From contig NZ_JBOBFV010000004.1 of assembly GCF_050587365.1 (NCBI RefSeq), positions 186,001-250,000 on the forward strand: a stretch of 64,000 nucleotides of DNA. The letters run 5' to 3'. This DNA is from Plantibacter auratus (lineage in GTDB: Bacteria; Actinomycetota; Actinomycetes; Actinomycetales; Microbacteriaceae). Each line of letters opens with the position of its first letter. Within the stretch, counting starts at the first letter, position 1. The position numbers and the translations under genes were made by a program. Below the pieces are notes generated by a model, which saw only the letters and a program-made list of their open reading frames with translations, ran no database searches and had not been told where the DNA came from. This document shows, one piece after another, positions 27,959 through 38,056 of this stretch.

Positions 27959-29151
27959 CCAGCGAACTCATCACCGGCATCGCCGAGCTCACGACCAACG
28001 CGGGCTCCGGGCCGGGCGACGTCGACGGCAACCGGATCACCGATGCGGCGCTCGTCATCGACGACGGCCGGATCGCGTGGCTCGGCGCAGCGGTCGACGC
28101 GCCCGACGCCGACGCGCGGACCGACGTGGGCGGGCGCGCCGTGCTCCCGGGTTGGGTCGACACGCACACGCATCTCGTGTTCGCGGGCGACCGCTCGGCG
28201 GAGTTCGAGGCGCGCATGGCCGGCGGCCGGTATGCGGCGGGCGGGATCGCGACGACCGTGGCGGCCACCCGGGCGGCTTCCGAGGAGCAGCTCGTCACGG
28301 GTGCGCGGCGGTTGCGGTCGGAGTCGCTCGCGCAGGGGACGACGTTCCTCGAGGCGAAGACCGGCTACGCGCTCGACGTGGAGGGCGAGGCGCGATCCGC
28401 TCGGGCGGCGGCCGAGGTCGCCGACGTCGTCACCTTCCTCGGAGCCCATCTCGTGCCGGCCGGTGTCGACCGCCGCGACTACCTCGACCTCGTGACCGGG
28501 CCGATGCTCGCGGCGGTGGCTCCGTTCGCGTCCTACATCGACGCGTTCTGCGAGGTCGGCGCCTTCGACGTCGAGGAGTCGCGCGAGGTGCTGCTCGCCG
28601 GTCGCGCCGCTGGCTTGGGTGTCCGGGTGCACGGGAACCAGCTCGGCGAGAGCGGCGGGGTGCCCCTCGCGGTCGAGTTGGAGGCGGCGAGTGTCGACCA
28701 CTGCAACCACCTCTCTGACGCCGACGTCGACCTCCTGGCGGGTTCGTCGACGGTCGCCACCCTGCTGCCCGCCTGCGACCTGTCCACGCGCGAACCGTTC
28801 CCGCCGGCGCGCGCGCTCATCGACGCCGGTGCTTCGATCGCGCTCGCGACCAATTGCAACCCGGGCACCTCGTACACGACGTCGATGGCGTACTGCGTGG
28901 CGACCGCCGTGCTGCAGATGCGGCTGACGATCGCCGAGGCGGTGTGGGCGGCGACGCGAGGGGCCGCGGTGGCGGTCGGCCGCGAGCACGGTGTCGACGC
29001 CGTCGGATCGCTTCGCGTGGGTGGTCTCGCGGACCTGCAGGTGCTCGACGCGCCCTCGGTCTCGCACCTCGCCTACCGGCCCGGCGTGCCGTTGACGGTC
29101 GGCGTCCGGCAGCGCGGCGAGCGCGTCACGGCCGGGACGACGCAGCGGTGA
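27955..29151 (+). CDS. hutI: Imidazolonepropionase
   Basis: 398 aa amidohydrolase that opens the imidazolone ring to give N-formimino-L-glutamate. Signatures: DTHTHLVFAGDRSAEFEAR (metal HxH and substrate Arg), HGNQLGESGG, DHCNHLSDADV and ATNCNPGTSYTTSM. 4-bp overlaps on both sides. Residue spacing and length match known HutI enzymes. Confidence 0.96.
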   Translation: MTSELITGIAELTTNAGSGPGDVDGNRITDAALVIDDGRIAWLGAAVDAPDADARTDVGGRAVLPGWVDTHTHLVFAGDRSAEFEARMAGGRYAAGGIATTVAATRAASEEQLVTGARRLRSESLAQGTTFLEAKTGYALDVEGEARSARAAAEVADVVTFLGAHLVPAGVDRRDYLDLVTGPMLAAVAPFASYIDAFCEVGAFDVEESREVLLAGRAAGLGVRVHGNQLGESGGVPLAVELEAASVDHCNHLSDADVDLLAGSSTVATLLPACDLSTREPFPPARALIDAGASIALATNCNPGTSYTTSMAYCVATAVLQMRLTIAEAVWAATRGAAVAVGREHGVDAVGSLRVGGLADLQVLDAPSVSHLAYRPGVPLTVGVRQRGERVTAGTTQR

Positions 29152-29774
29152 GCGACGCGACGGAGGGTCACGCACTCATGCTGCTGCCGGCCGACCGGCA
29201 TCGGAGCTACGGCTGGCGGAACGGACTGGGGACCGCGACGGAGATCGCCGTCGAGGCCGTCGGGCTTCGGACCGATGGTGGGCTCGGCGGCGGTGACGCG
29301 CCGGCCGCCCCGGGGTGGACGCTGAGCATCGCGACGGTCGAGTCGGATGTCGCCTTCTCGTCGTTCCCCGGCGTCGACCGTCAGCTGATGGCGTTGTCGT
29401 CGGGCGGACTCGGACTCGTGATCGACGGTGAGCGGGTCGAGTTGGACCGGTGGCAGGTCGCCGCCTTCGACGGGGCCTCAGCGGTGTCGTCGCGGGGCGT
29501 GGTCGGGCCGACGCTCGATCTCAACTTGATGGTGTCGCGGGATCGGTTCCGTGGATCGCTCGAGGTCGGCGTCGTCGATGGGTCGAGGCTCGTCACCACG
29601 CCGCCGGGAGCCACCACGTTCGTCGTGTTCCTCGATGGACTGCTGTCGGCGGAGGGGCCGGGTCTCAGCCCTGGTGCGCTCCAGCGGCACGACACCCTCC
29701 GGCTGGAGGCCGGCACCCTGTCCCTGACCGGCGACGCCACGATCGCGCTCGCCCAGGTCCTCCCCCACTTGTGA
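29148..29774 (+). CDS. hutD: HutD/Ves family cupin protein
   Basis: 208 aa, last gene of the hut operon, translated from GTG overlapping the hutI stop. HutD/Ves proteins are bicupins that start LLPADRHRSYGWRNGLGTATEIA, as here. WTLSIATVESDVAFSSFPGVDR and the ending LEAGTLSLTG fit the family. Structural work on HutD relatives suggests formylglutamate binding and a governor role for pathway flux, but the function is not settled. An in-frame ATG at 29178 is an alternative start. Confidence 0.85.
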   Translation: MSDATEGHALMLLPADRHRSYGWRNGLGTATEIAVEAVGLRTDGGLGGGDAPAAPGWTLSIATVESDVAFSSFPGVDRQLMALSSGGLGLVIDGERVELDRWQVAAFDGASAVSSRGVVGPTLDLNLMVSRDRFRGSLEVGVVDGSRLVTTPPGATTFVVFLDGLLSAEGPGLSPGALQRHDTLRLEAGTLSLTGDATIALAQVLPHL

Positions 29775-29780
29775 TGGAGG

Positions 29781-30057
29781 CCAGCGCGGTGCGCTGACGC
29801 GAGCGCGCCCCGCAGCCGCGAGCGCGGGTCTCCAGAGGGGTGCGCTCACCTCCCAGACCCGCGCCCACGCCGATTCGGCAGGTCTCGCGCCAGCGCACCG
29901 CGCTGACCTGAGACCTCCCCACCGGGTGCCGGCGCGGTGCGCCCGCGTGAACGACGCACACCCGGCGTGAGCGCTCCCCGCGCACGCGAGCGCGGGTCTC
30001 CGGAAGGGCGCGCTCACGTCACAGACCCGCGCTCACGTCAGCGCACCGCGCTGACGC
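29781..30057. repeat. Family A repeats, two tandem copies
   Basis: Two full elements fill the 301-bp gap between convergent genes. Copy 3a spans 29781-29906, with outer arms CCAGCGCGGTGCGCTGACGC and CGCCAGCGCACCGCGCTGAC. Copy 3b spans 29929-30057 and ends ACGTCAGCGCACCGCGCTGA. Each has an internal GAGCGCGGGTCTCC...GCGCTCAC segment. Nothing else is seen in this gap. Confidence 0.75.
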
Positions 30058-30075
30058 ACACCCCAGCGGCGACGG

Positions 30076-31650
30076 CTACTTCGTGCGGTCGAGGACCGCG
30101 AAGCGGAAGGTGTAGGTGGCGTCGAGCGTGTCCTCGAGGCCCGTCACGTTCTTCTGGGCGAGGACCGTCTCGGTGCCCTGGAGCAGCGGGATGATCGGAG
30201 CCGCGGTCGCGGTCAGCGCCTGGATCTGCTCGATCGCCGCGATGCGCGCCGCCGGGTCGGTCGCCGTCGCCTCGGTGTCGATGAGCGCGTCGACGGCCGG
30301 GTCCGAGTATCCGTTGGCGACGGACGCGCCGGTCGTCGAGTACGCCGAACGCAGGAAGTTGTCGGGATCCGGGTAGTCCGGGAAGAACCCGAGCTGGTAC
30401 GCCGGGTAACCCGACTCCGGGTTCAGCTCCTTCACGTAGCTCGTCCACTCCGTCGACTGCAGGTCGACGGTGAACAGGCCGGACGTCTCCAGCTGCGACT
30501 TGATGAGCGCGTACTCCTGGTCGGAGTCGGGGCCGTAGTGGTCGCTCGTGTACTGGATCGGCAGAGCGACCGGGGTGCTGACGCCCGCGGCCGCGAGGAT
30601 CGCCGCGGCTTTCGCCGGGTCCGGCGCGTCACCGTACGCGGTCTGGAACGCGGGCGTCGCACCCGTCTGACCGTCGAGCACGACCGAGTAGGCCGGCGCG
30701 TAGGTGCCCTTGTAGACCTGGTCGGCGATCTCCTCACGATCGACGAGCGACGCGACCGCCTGCCGGATGGCGAGCTTCTGGGCGTCGTTCGCACCCGGCT
30801 GGGTGTTCAGGTTGAACGTGAGGAACCGCACCGAACCGCCCGGCCCGTCGACGACCTGCAGGTCGGAGTCGCTTCGGAGGTCGGCCACGTCCGTCGCGGT
30901 CAGCGAGCGGTAGGCGATGTCGACGTCGCCCTTCTCCAGGTCGAGCCGCAGGTTCGACGCCGTCGTGTACGGCTTGAGCACGACGTGCTGCGTCTTCGCG
31001 CGGGTCCCGGAGTAGCGCGAGTTCGCCTCGAGGGAGAGCAGCCCGCCCGCCTGGTAGCTGTCGACGGCGTAGGGGCCGGAGCCGATCACGTCGTCGTCGC
31101 TCAGCAGCTTGTCCGCCGGGAAGACCTCTTCGTCGACGATCGGCCCGGCCATGCTCGTGAGCACGTAGGGCCAGGTCTGGTCGTTCGGCACCGTGAGGTG
31201 GAAGACGACCTGGTTGTCGTCACCCTCCTCGACGCTGTCGAGGTTCGCGAGCAGCGGCGACGGGCCGTTGTCGGCGGCGATCTCACGGACGCGGGTGAAG
31301 GAGTAGACGACGTCCTCGGCCGTGAGCGCGTGGCCGTTGGAGAAGGTCAGCCCCTCCTTGACCGTGCAGACGTAGGTGGTCTCGTCGGCGAAGTCGCACG
31401 ATTCCGCCGCGTCGGGGGCGGGGACGACGTCGCCCTCGTCGTAGCTGAGGAGGTGCTGGTAGATCTGGTTCTGCGGCGTGAAGGATCCACGATCCCAGGC
31501 ACCGGCCGGGTCGAGCGAGACGATCTGATCGGTCGTACCGATGACGAGCGCGGTGGTCGTCGTGGTGCCGCCCTGGGCCGTGCAACCGGTGAGGGCGGCG
31601 ACGACACCGAGGCCGATGGCGACCGTGGCGAATCTGGCGGATCGGTTCAT
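30076..31650 (-). CDS. Extracellular solute-binding lipoprotein, ABC transporter family 5 (peptide/opine type)
   Basis: 524 aa. A Sec lipoprotein signal with lipobox ALTGC near residue 20 anchors it outside the membrane. Family 5 binding-protein pattern: SLDPAGAWDRGSF, LLSYDEGD, VKEGLTFSNGHALTAEDVVYSFTR, VIGSGPYAVDSY, IRQAVASLVDREEIADQVYKG and the C-terminal YTFRFAVLDR. GAAGGA precedes ATG 31650, and the ATG overlaps the stop of the upstream oxidase. No permease or ATPase genes adjoin it, so it must use transporter subunits encoded elsewhere. The ligand may be an N-substituted amino acid, given the two oxidases. Confidence 0.9.
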   Translation of the reverse strand: MNRSARFATVAIGLGVVAALTGCTAQGGTTTTTALVIGTTDQIVSLDPAGAWDRGSFTPQNQIYQHLLSYDEGDVVPAPDAAESCDFADETTYVCTVKEGLTFSNGHALTAEDVVYSFTRVREIAADNGPSPLLANLDSVEEGDDNQVVFHLTVPNDQTWPYVLTSMAGPIVDEEVFPADKLLSDDDVIGSGPYAVDSYQAGGLLSLEANSRYSGTRAKTQHVVLKPYTTASNLRLDLEKGDVDIAYRSLTATDVADLRSDSDLQVVDGPGGSVRFLTFNLNTQPGANDAQKLAIRQAVASLVDREEIADQVYKGTYAPAYSVVLDGQTGATPAFQTAYGDAPDPAKAAAILAAAGVSTPVALPIQYTSDHYGPDSDQEYALIKSQLETSGLFTVDLQSTEWTSYVKELNPESGYPAYQLGFFPDYPDPDNFLRSAYSTTGASVANGYSDPAVDALIDTEATATDPAARIAAIEQIQALTATAAPIIPLLQGTETVLAQKNVTGLEDTLDATYTFRFAVLDRTK

Positions 31651-32879
31651 GGAGCGGTTCCTTCGGGTGACTGCGGGAGTGCAAATGCTGATGCTGATGG
31701 CGCGACGGGGACCGCGTGGGCGGCGAGCGTGAACCTCGGGTGCGGTTCGGCTCCGTCGACGAGCTCGGCGATGAGGCGTCCCAGCACCGGGCCGAACTTG
31801 AACCCGTGACCGGAGAATCCCGTCGTGACGATGATGCTGTCGATCCGGTCGATCACGAAATCCTCGCTGGGGCTCAGATCGTAGAGGCAGCTGATGGTAT
31901 GGGGTGCGGACGCGTCGACGCCGGGCACCCATTCGGCGACGTAGGCGGTGAGCCGCGCGAGTTCCTCGGGTTCGGCGAGGCCGTCGCGTTCGTCGGGGTG
32001 GACGTGGACGGCACCGCCGTGCAGCCCGACCTTGACCCCCTCGCCCGGCGTCAGCAGGCCGTACACGCTCGACCCCTCAGCGGGGTAGTGGACGAAACTC
32101 GGCCAGGCGTCGGCGGCCAGCTCGCTCGGGAAGTGGGCAGGCTGGACCTGCGTCACGACGATCTCGGGCAGCGGGCGACCGACGCTGCGAGCGAGGTCAC
32201 CGACGAGGTCTGGTGTCCAGGAGCCGGCCGCGACGACCACGTGGTCCGCGACGACGTCGCCCAGCTCGGTGCGGACGACGGCGCCGCCGACACCTGCGGT
32301 CGGATCGTTCGACTCGGCCGGTTCGACGCCCGTCACCCGCACGTCGAAGCGCAGGGTCGCTCCGGCCACCTCGGCGAGGTCGAGCAGGGCTTCGATCGCC
32401 TCGGCGGAGTACAGTCGCCCGCCGGTCGCGTGGTGGAGGACCTCGCGGTCGAACCGCAGTCCGGGCCAGCGGTCGCTCGCCTGCTCCGGGGTGAGGCGCT
32501 CCGACGCGATCCCGCCTCGGGTCATCGCCGCCTCGATCGCCGAGAGCATCTCGGGTCGGCCGTGGTCGAGCGCGCCGGTGAGGTCGAGCAGCGTCCGTCC
32601 GCTCGCCGACTCGAGCGCCCGCCAGGCCGCGAGCGCCTCCGAGGTCAGGGAGACGTAGTCGTCGGCGTCGTAGCCCTGACGGAAGATGCGGGTCGCGCCA
32701 TGTGAGGAGCCGTGCTCGTGACCGCGCGGGTACCGCTCGAGGAGCAGCACGTCCCGGCCCTGCTCGGCCAGCGAGCGCGCAGCCGCCGCACCGACGATCC
32801 CGGCACCGATGACCACGACCTCGGCGCGCGCCGGCAGCGCGGTCGGCGTCGCGTCCGCTGCCGGACCCGGCGCGGTCAT
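31647..32879 (-). CDS. Monomeric sarcosine oxidase/N-methyltryptophan oxidase-like flavoenzyme
   Basis: 410 aa. N-terminal FAD-binding VVVIGAGIVGAAAARSLAEQ, then SSHGATRIFRQGY (the family's substrate-side His-Gly-Arg segment) and the C-terminal GFSGHGFKFGPVLGRL. Cys331 in ISCLYDLSPSEDFVID aligns with the cysteine that carries covalent FAD in MSOX/MTOX. It should oxidise a secondary amino acid with O2, giving H2O2. ATGA overlaps with both neighbours indicate one transcript with the DAO-type oxidase and the binding lipoprotein. Confidence 0.88.
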   Translation of the reverse strand: MTAPGPAADATPTALPARAEVVVIGAGIVGAAAARSLAEQGRDVLLLERYPRGHEHGSSHGATRIFRQGYDADDYVSLTSEALAAWRALESASGRTLLDLTGALDHGRPEMLSAIEAAMTRGGIASERLTPEQASDRWPGLRFDREVLHHATGGRLYSAEAIEALLDLAEVAGATLRFDVRVTGVEPAESNDPTAGVGGAVVRTELGDVVADHVVVAAGSWTPDLVGDLARSVGRPLPEIVVTQVQPAHFPSELAADAWPSFVHYPAEGSSVYGLLTPGEGVKVGLHGGAVHVHPDERDGLAEPEELARLTAYVAEWVPGVDASAPHTISCLYDLSPSEDFVIDRIDSIIVTTGFSGHGFKFGPVLGRLIAELVDGAEPHPRFTLAAHAVPVAPSASAFALPQSPEGTAP

Positions 32880-34168
32880 CGGCCCGACTCCGCAGGCAGG
32901 CCCGACTCCGTGGTCGCGCGCGTCGCTGCGGTGGCGCGCGCGTCGACCGCACGACGAGCCGGCATCGCGGCGGCCACGGCGGCCTCGTCGGCGAACGGAC
33001 GGGACGGGAATCGACCGGGCGCGTATCGCGACGCGTCGACGAAGGGGCTCTCACCCGTGACCATCAGTTCGGCGAGCATCCGGCCGAGTCCGGGGCCGTG
33101 CGTGACGCCGGACTCGTTGTCGCCGGCCACGACGTACAGCCCGTCGAGCTCCGGGACGGGCCCCGCGATGAAGCGGCGGTCCGCGGTGTACGACACGATC
33201 CCCTGCACGGCTTCGGCGTCGTCGACGACGGGCGCGGCGGCCGGGATGAGCTCGGAGATGATCGGCGACAGGTGCTCCCGCATCGCCTCGACGAGGTCGG
33301 GGCGATCCGGGCGACGGTCCGCCGGGCTGTCGTGCACCGCGAGCGCCTCGTAGCCGACACCGTTGCCATAGGTGAGACCGCCGAGGTGTTCCCGGATCCA
33401 CAGTCCGTCGAGTTCCGGGATCATGAGGGTCGGCACCTCTCCGAGGCCGAACGGGGCGGTGGTCAGGCGGCTCGCGATCACGCGTGCGAACGGCAGCACG
33501 CGGTCCGTGGCGGCGAGGAGTTCGTTGGTCCAGGACCCTGCGGCGAGGACGACCTCGTCGCCGAGGACGCGCTCGCCGGTGGCGGTCAGCACGCCGACGG
33601 CTCGGCCGTCCTCGGCGAGGAAGTCGACGACGGGCGTGTGCTCGACGATCTCGACGCCCTCGGCCCGGGCGAGCGCCGCGAGCGCGAGTCCGGCGTCGGG
33701 CGCGCTGATCTGGATGCCGTCGGGATGGATGAACGCCCCGACGATGGCTTCGGGGTCGAGACCTGGAACGAGCTCGGCGGTCTCGACGGCGGTGAGCAGG
33801 CGGGCGTCCTCGGGTCGGAGCGGGTGCTCGGCGAACGGCAGCAGGTGGTCGAGCACGGCCTGCTCGGTGAGGGCGAGCCACACGTTGCCTGTGTTCCGCA
33901 GCCCGATGTCGTATCCGGCCGCGTCGAGCCCACGGTAGAAGTCGAGGCCCGCCTGCTCGAGGGCGTGTTCCGACTCGTCCCAGTACCAGGCGTAGCCTGC
34001 CGCCCACAGGCCGACGAAGCCCGCTCCCGCCGCGGTCGTCGCTCCGGCGGCGGTGCCCGACTCGAGGACCGTCACCCGTCGCCCGGCGCGGGCGAGGTGG
34101 ACGGCGGTCGCCAGGCCGAAGAGGCCGGCACCGACGATGACGGTGGTTGCGGGGCGTGGGTCGGTCAC
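32876..34168 (-). CDS. FAD-dependent D-amino-acid/glycine oxidase-like protein
   Basis: 430 aa of the DAO superfamily. Rossmann VIVGAGLFGLATAVHLARAGRRVTVLE, ATTAAGAGFVGLW after it, and the C-terminal DRRFIAGPVPELDGLYVVAGDNESGVTHGPGLGRML. The last 45 residues are a disordered Ala/Arg tail. GTG 34168 has no spaced Shine-Dalgarno, but TAGCCT ends 6 nt upstream, so a leaderless transcript is likely. First gene of the three-gene operon. The substrate is probably an amine or imino acid related to that of the next gene. Confidence 0.85.
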   Translation of the reverse strand: MTDPRPATTVIVGAGLFGLATAVHLARAGRRVTVLESGTAAGATTAAGAGFVGLWAAGYAWYWDESEHALEQAGLDFYRGLDAAGYDIGLRNTGNVWLALTEQAVLDHLLPFAEHPLRPEDARLLTAVETAELVPGLDPEAIVGAFIHPDGIQISAPDAGLALAALARAEGVEIVEHTPVVDFLAEDGRAVGVLTATGERVLGDEVVLAAGSWTNELLAATDRVLPFARVIASRLTTAPFGLGEVPTLMIPELDGLWIREHLGGLTYGNGVGYEALAVHDSPADRRPDRPDLVEAMREHLSPIISELIPAAAPVVDDAEAVQGIVSYTADRRFIAGPVPELDGLYVVAGDNESGVTHGPGLGRMLAELMVTGESPFVDASRYAPGRFPSRPFADEAAVAAAMPARRAVDARATAATRATTESGLPAESGR

Positions 34169-34254
34169 CCTTCGAGGCTAGTCACTCGCCGTCCAGGAGC
34201 CGACCACCCCGTCGCAATCCGACACCCGCCGTGTCCTTCGCCGGCGCATTCCGC

Positions 34255-34330
34255 GTCCCCGACTCAGGAGGTGTGCGGCGCGCCGGGCCCGTCAGCGGTC
34301 GACGCGCCGGAGCACTCCTGAGTTGGGGAC
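34255..34330. repeat. Inverted-repeat element, family C (AACTCAGGA type)
   Basis: GTCCCCGACTCAGGAG (34255-34270) and CTCCTGAGTTGGGGAC (34315-34330) match at 15 of 16 positions as inverted repeats around a 44-bp interior. Located 11 bp after the gdhA stop codon on the minus strand. Confidence 0.65.
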
Positions 34331-34340
34331 TGGGACGGAA

Positions 34341-35696
<1,356 letters not shown>

Positions 35697-35884
35697 TGTG
35701 GTGCTTTCTGATCGGCCGACCAGGCGTCTCCGGCTGTCGCTCGACGGTGGTCGGAGGCAGTGGAGCGCGACTCGCCGGCGGGGAGGTACACGGGCCGTCG
35801 TGGGGCCTCGGCAAGCCTGGCAGCCGCGATAGATATCCGTCAAACGTCGACTAGACGAGCCGACCTGACCCGTGGGACGACGGC

Positions 35885-37174
35885 CTAGAGGTGGTCGTGC
35901 TCCGCGGCCTCGCTCGGGATGATCGGGATCGCGAGGGCCGGGAGCACGGCGACCGCGAGGAAGGCGAGCGGATAGCCGACCAGCCCGATGAGCGCACCGA
36001 CCGCCGGGCCGACGACGGACGCGGCGATGAACTGGCCGGTGTTCTGCGCTCCCAGCGCCCGCCCGGCCCAGGTGGGGCCGGCCATCTCCGCGACCGAGGT
36101 GAAGGCGAGCCCGTTGTCGGCGACCGTCACGGCACTGGCGACGACGAGCGCGACGGCGACCGCCACCGGCCACTGCAGCAGCCCGACACCGGCGAGGAGC
36201 AGCATGACGACGACCGCCGACACCGCCACCCAGCGCAGCGGTCGCACCCGGCTGCCGACGCGGTCGCTCAACACCCCGACGCCGATCCGGCCGATCGCTC
36301 CGACGAACTGCGCCACGCCGACGAGCACGCCCGCCGCGAGTGCGTTCCAGCCCTGATCGGTGACGAGCCACACCAGAGCGAAGGTCGTGAGGGTGAACTG
36401 TGGCACCACGAGCAGGATAGACACGGCGTGGATGCGCCAGAGGAAGCCGTCGCCTCGGTAGGGGTTGCGGGGTCGCGCGGCCACGGGGTTCGGCGTCGTC
36501 TCCGTCGGGACCGGCTTCGGCACGACGATCCGTGGCGGATTCCGGAGTCCGATGGTGCAGGCCACGGCGAGGACACCCGTCGCGACGAGCGAGATCACGA
36601 GGGCGGCGGAGATGCCCGACGCCGCCGCCACGGAAGGCACCGTCACAGCGGCCGCCGTGACGCCGAGGGGCTGCGACATCTGACGGATCCCCATCGCGAG
36701 ACCGCGGCGGTCCTTCGGGAACCAGCCGACGACGATCCGGCCGCTCGCCGAGTTCGTGCTCGCGGAGGCGGCACCACCGAGGAGGAGCAGGATACCGAGC
36801 GGACCGTAGCCGAGCGAGGGGATGAGGCCGTCCGCGGCGATCGCCCCGGCAGCGGCCAACGCGGTGAGGGCGAGGCCGCCGGCGATGACGATGCGCTCGC
36901 CGACGCGGTCGGCCAGCCAGCCCCAGGCGATGAGCGTCAGCACCATGCCGAGTGTGGGGGCGGCGGCCAGGACGCCGGCCTCGGCGAGCGACATGCCCCG
37001 CTCGGCGTGGAGGAGCGGGATGAGGAACGCCGGGGTGCTGACGAAGAGCGTGCCGGCGGTCTGCGCGGCGACACCGAGCCCGAGGACGGTCCAGGCCCGA
37101 CCGGCGTTCGGCATCGGCGGACGCGCCCCGCGCGCGGTCGCCGGGGCCACGGGGGCTGGTGTCGATCCGGTCAT
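35885..37174 (-). CDS. MFS transporter
   Basis: 429 aa with about 12 membrane helices and the MFS loop 2-3 signature GWLADRVGERIVI, plus the related GVLSDRVGSRVRP after helix 8. The central cytosolic loop (about 205-235) is Pro/Arg-rich. AGGAAG precedes ATG 37174. Divergent from the GntR/FCD gene with an operator between them, so expression is probably controlled by that regulator. Substrate unknown; anion or carboxylate transporters are common in this arrangement. Confidence 0.88.
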   Translation of the reverse strand: MTGSTPAPVAPATARGARPPMPNAGRAWTVLGLGVAAQTAGTLFVSTPAFLIPLLHAERGMSLAEAGVLAAAPTLGMVLTLIAWGWLADRVGERIVIAGGLALTALAAAGAIAADGLIPSLGYGPLGILLLLGGAASASTNSASGRIVVGWFPKDRRGLAMGIRQMSQPLGVTAAAVTVPSVAAASGISAALVISLVATGVLAVACTIGLRNPPRIVVPKPVPTETTPNPVAARPRNPYRGDGFLWRIHAVSILLVVPQFTLTTFALVWLVTDQGWNALAAGVLVGVAQFVGAIGRIGVGVLSDRVGSRVRPLRWVAVSAVVVMLLLAGVGLLQWPVAVAVALVVASAVTVADNGLAFTSVAEMAGPTWAGRALGAQNTGQFIAASVVGPAVGALIGLVGYPLAFLAVAVLPALAIPIIPSEAAEHDHL

Positions 37175-37217
37175 CGTGCCACTTCCTGCGCTGGGTGTCT
37201 CCCACTGCTAGCATGAC

Positions 37218-37238
37218 GGTACACCATTTTGGTATACC
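37218..37238. promoter_or_regulatory. Candidate GntR/FCD operator between divergent genes
   Basis: GGTACACCA-ttt-TGGTATACC is an inverted repeat with one mismatch; the right half also contains the full palindrome TGGTATACCA. TGGT-n-ACCA is the usual FadR-subfamily half-site pattern. It lies between the MFS and GntR start codons, so it can control both. Confidence 0.7.
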
Positions 37239-37267
37239 AAGAGTCACCGGCCGGATCGGGAACACGG

Positions 37268-37936
37268 ATGAGCACTCCGACGCAGACCACGCAGCTCTAC
37301 GAGCGCCTCCGCGGGGCGATCCTGACCCTCGACCTCGCGCCCGGTCAGCCGCTCACCGAGCGGGGGCTCGAGCAACGTTTCGCGGCGTCACGGACACCCG
37401 TACGCGCCGCACTCACCCGGCTCGAGGCCGAGGGACTGGCGCGTCGGGACGGCCGCGGCTGGATCGTCGCGCCCATCGACCTCGAAGAGATCGGCCTCAT
37501 CGCCGAGGTCCGTGAGGCGCTCGAGACCGCCGGCGTCCGGCTCGCCGCCGAACGCGCGACCGAAGCGCAGCTCGCCGCGATCCGCACCCTGCTCGACGAA
37601 CCCCGCCCCGACGACGAGCACACGGTGCTCCGTGTCGGCGGCGACTTCCACGAGGAGCTCGCGGCACTGTCCGCGAACCACCTGCTCGCCGAAGGGGTGC
37701 GCGGCGCGATGGTCCGGCTCGCCCGTACCCGCTGGCTCGAGGTGCGGACGCCCGAGGCCCGAGAGCAGGCCGCCACGGAGCACCGCGCCATCCTCGACGC
37801 GGTCGCGGCGCGCGACCCCGAGCGCGCGGCGGACCTCGTCGCGCGCCACATCCGCGGGACGAACGAGCGGCTCATCGCCTCGCTCACGGCCGACCAGCGG
37901 CGCCTCCGCGGTCACGGTGTCGACATCGTCAGCTGA
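37268..37936 (+). CDS. GntR-family regulator, FadR/FCD subfamily
   Basis: 222 aa. N-terminal winged HTH (LYERLRGAILTLDLAPGQPL, FAASRTPVRAALTRLEAEGL), followed by an all-helical FCD ligand domain with EVREALETAGVRLAAERA, DFHEELAALSANHLL and EHRAILDAVAARDPERAADLVARHI. The two His and the Asp of a metal-binding FCD pocket appear to be present. ATG 37268 is chosen because an upstream in-frame ATG lies within the operator. Probably senses a carboxylate and represses the divergent MFS gene. Confidence 0.88.
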   Translation: MSTPTQTTQLYERLRGAILTLDLAPGQPLTERGLEQRFAASRTPVRAALTRLEAEGLARRDGRGWIVAPIDLEEIGLIAEVREALETAGVRLAAERATEAQLAAIRTLLDEPRPDDEHTVLRVGGDFHEELAALSANHLLAEGVRGAMVRLARTRWLEVRTPEAREQAATEHRAILDAVAARDPERAADLVARHIRGTNERLIASLTADQRRLRGHGVDIVS

Positions 37937-37962
37937 GGCACGGTTGACGCGCGGTCGGCGTC

Positions 37963-38041
37963 CACAACTCCTGCACCCCGCCGCGAATCCCGCTGACACG
38001 CCGTCCCCGAGCTCGGACGCGAACCGACAGCAGGAGTTCTG
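37963..38041. repeat. Inverted-repeat element, family C (AACTCCTG type)
   Basis: CACAACTCCTG (37963-37973) and CAGGAGTTCTG (38031-38041) match at 10 of 11 positions as inverted repeats around 57 bp. Located between the convergent GntR and pheA stop codons. The same arm type recurs at 60862. Confidence 0.55.
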
Positions 38042-38056
38042 CGCGAGCGTGACAGC

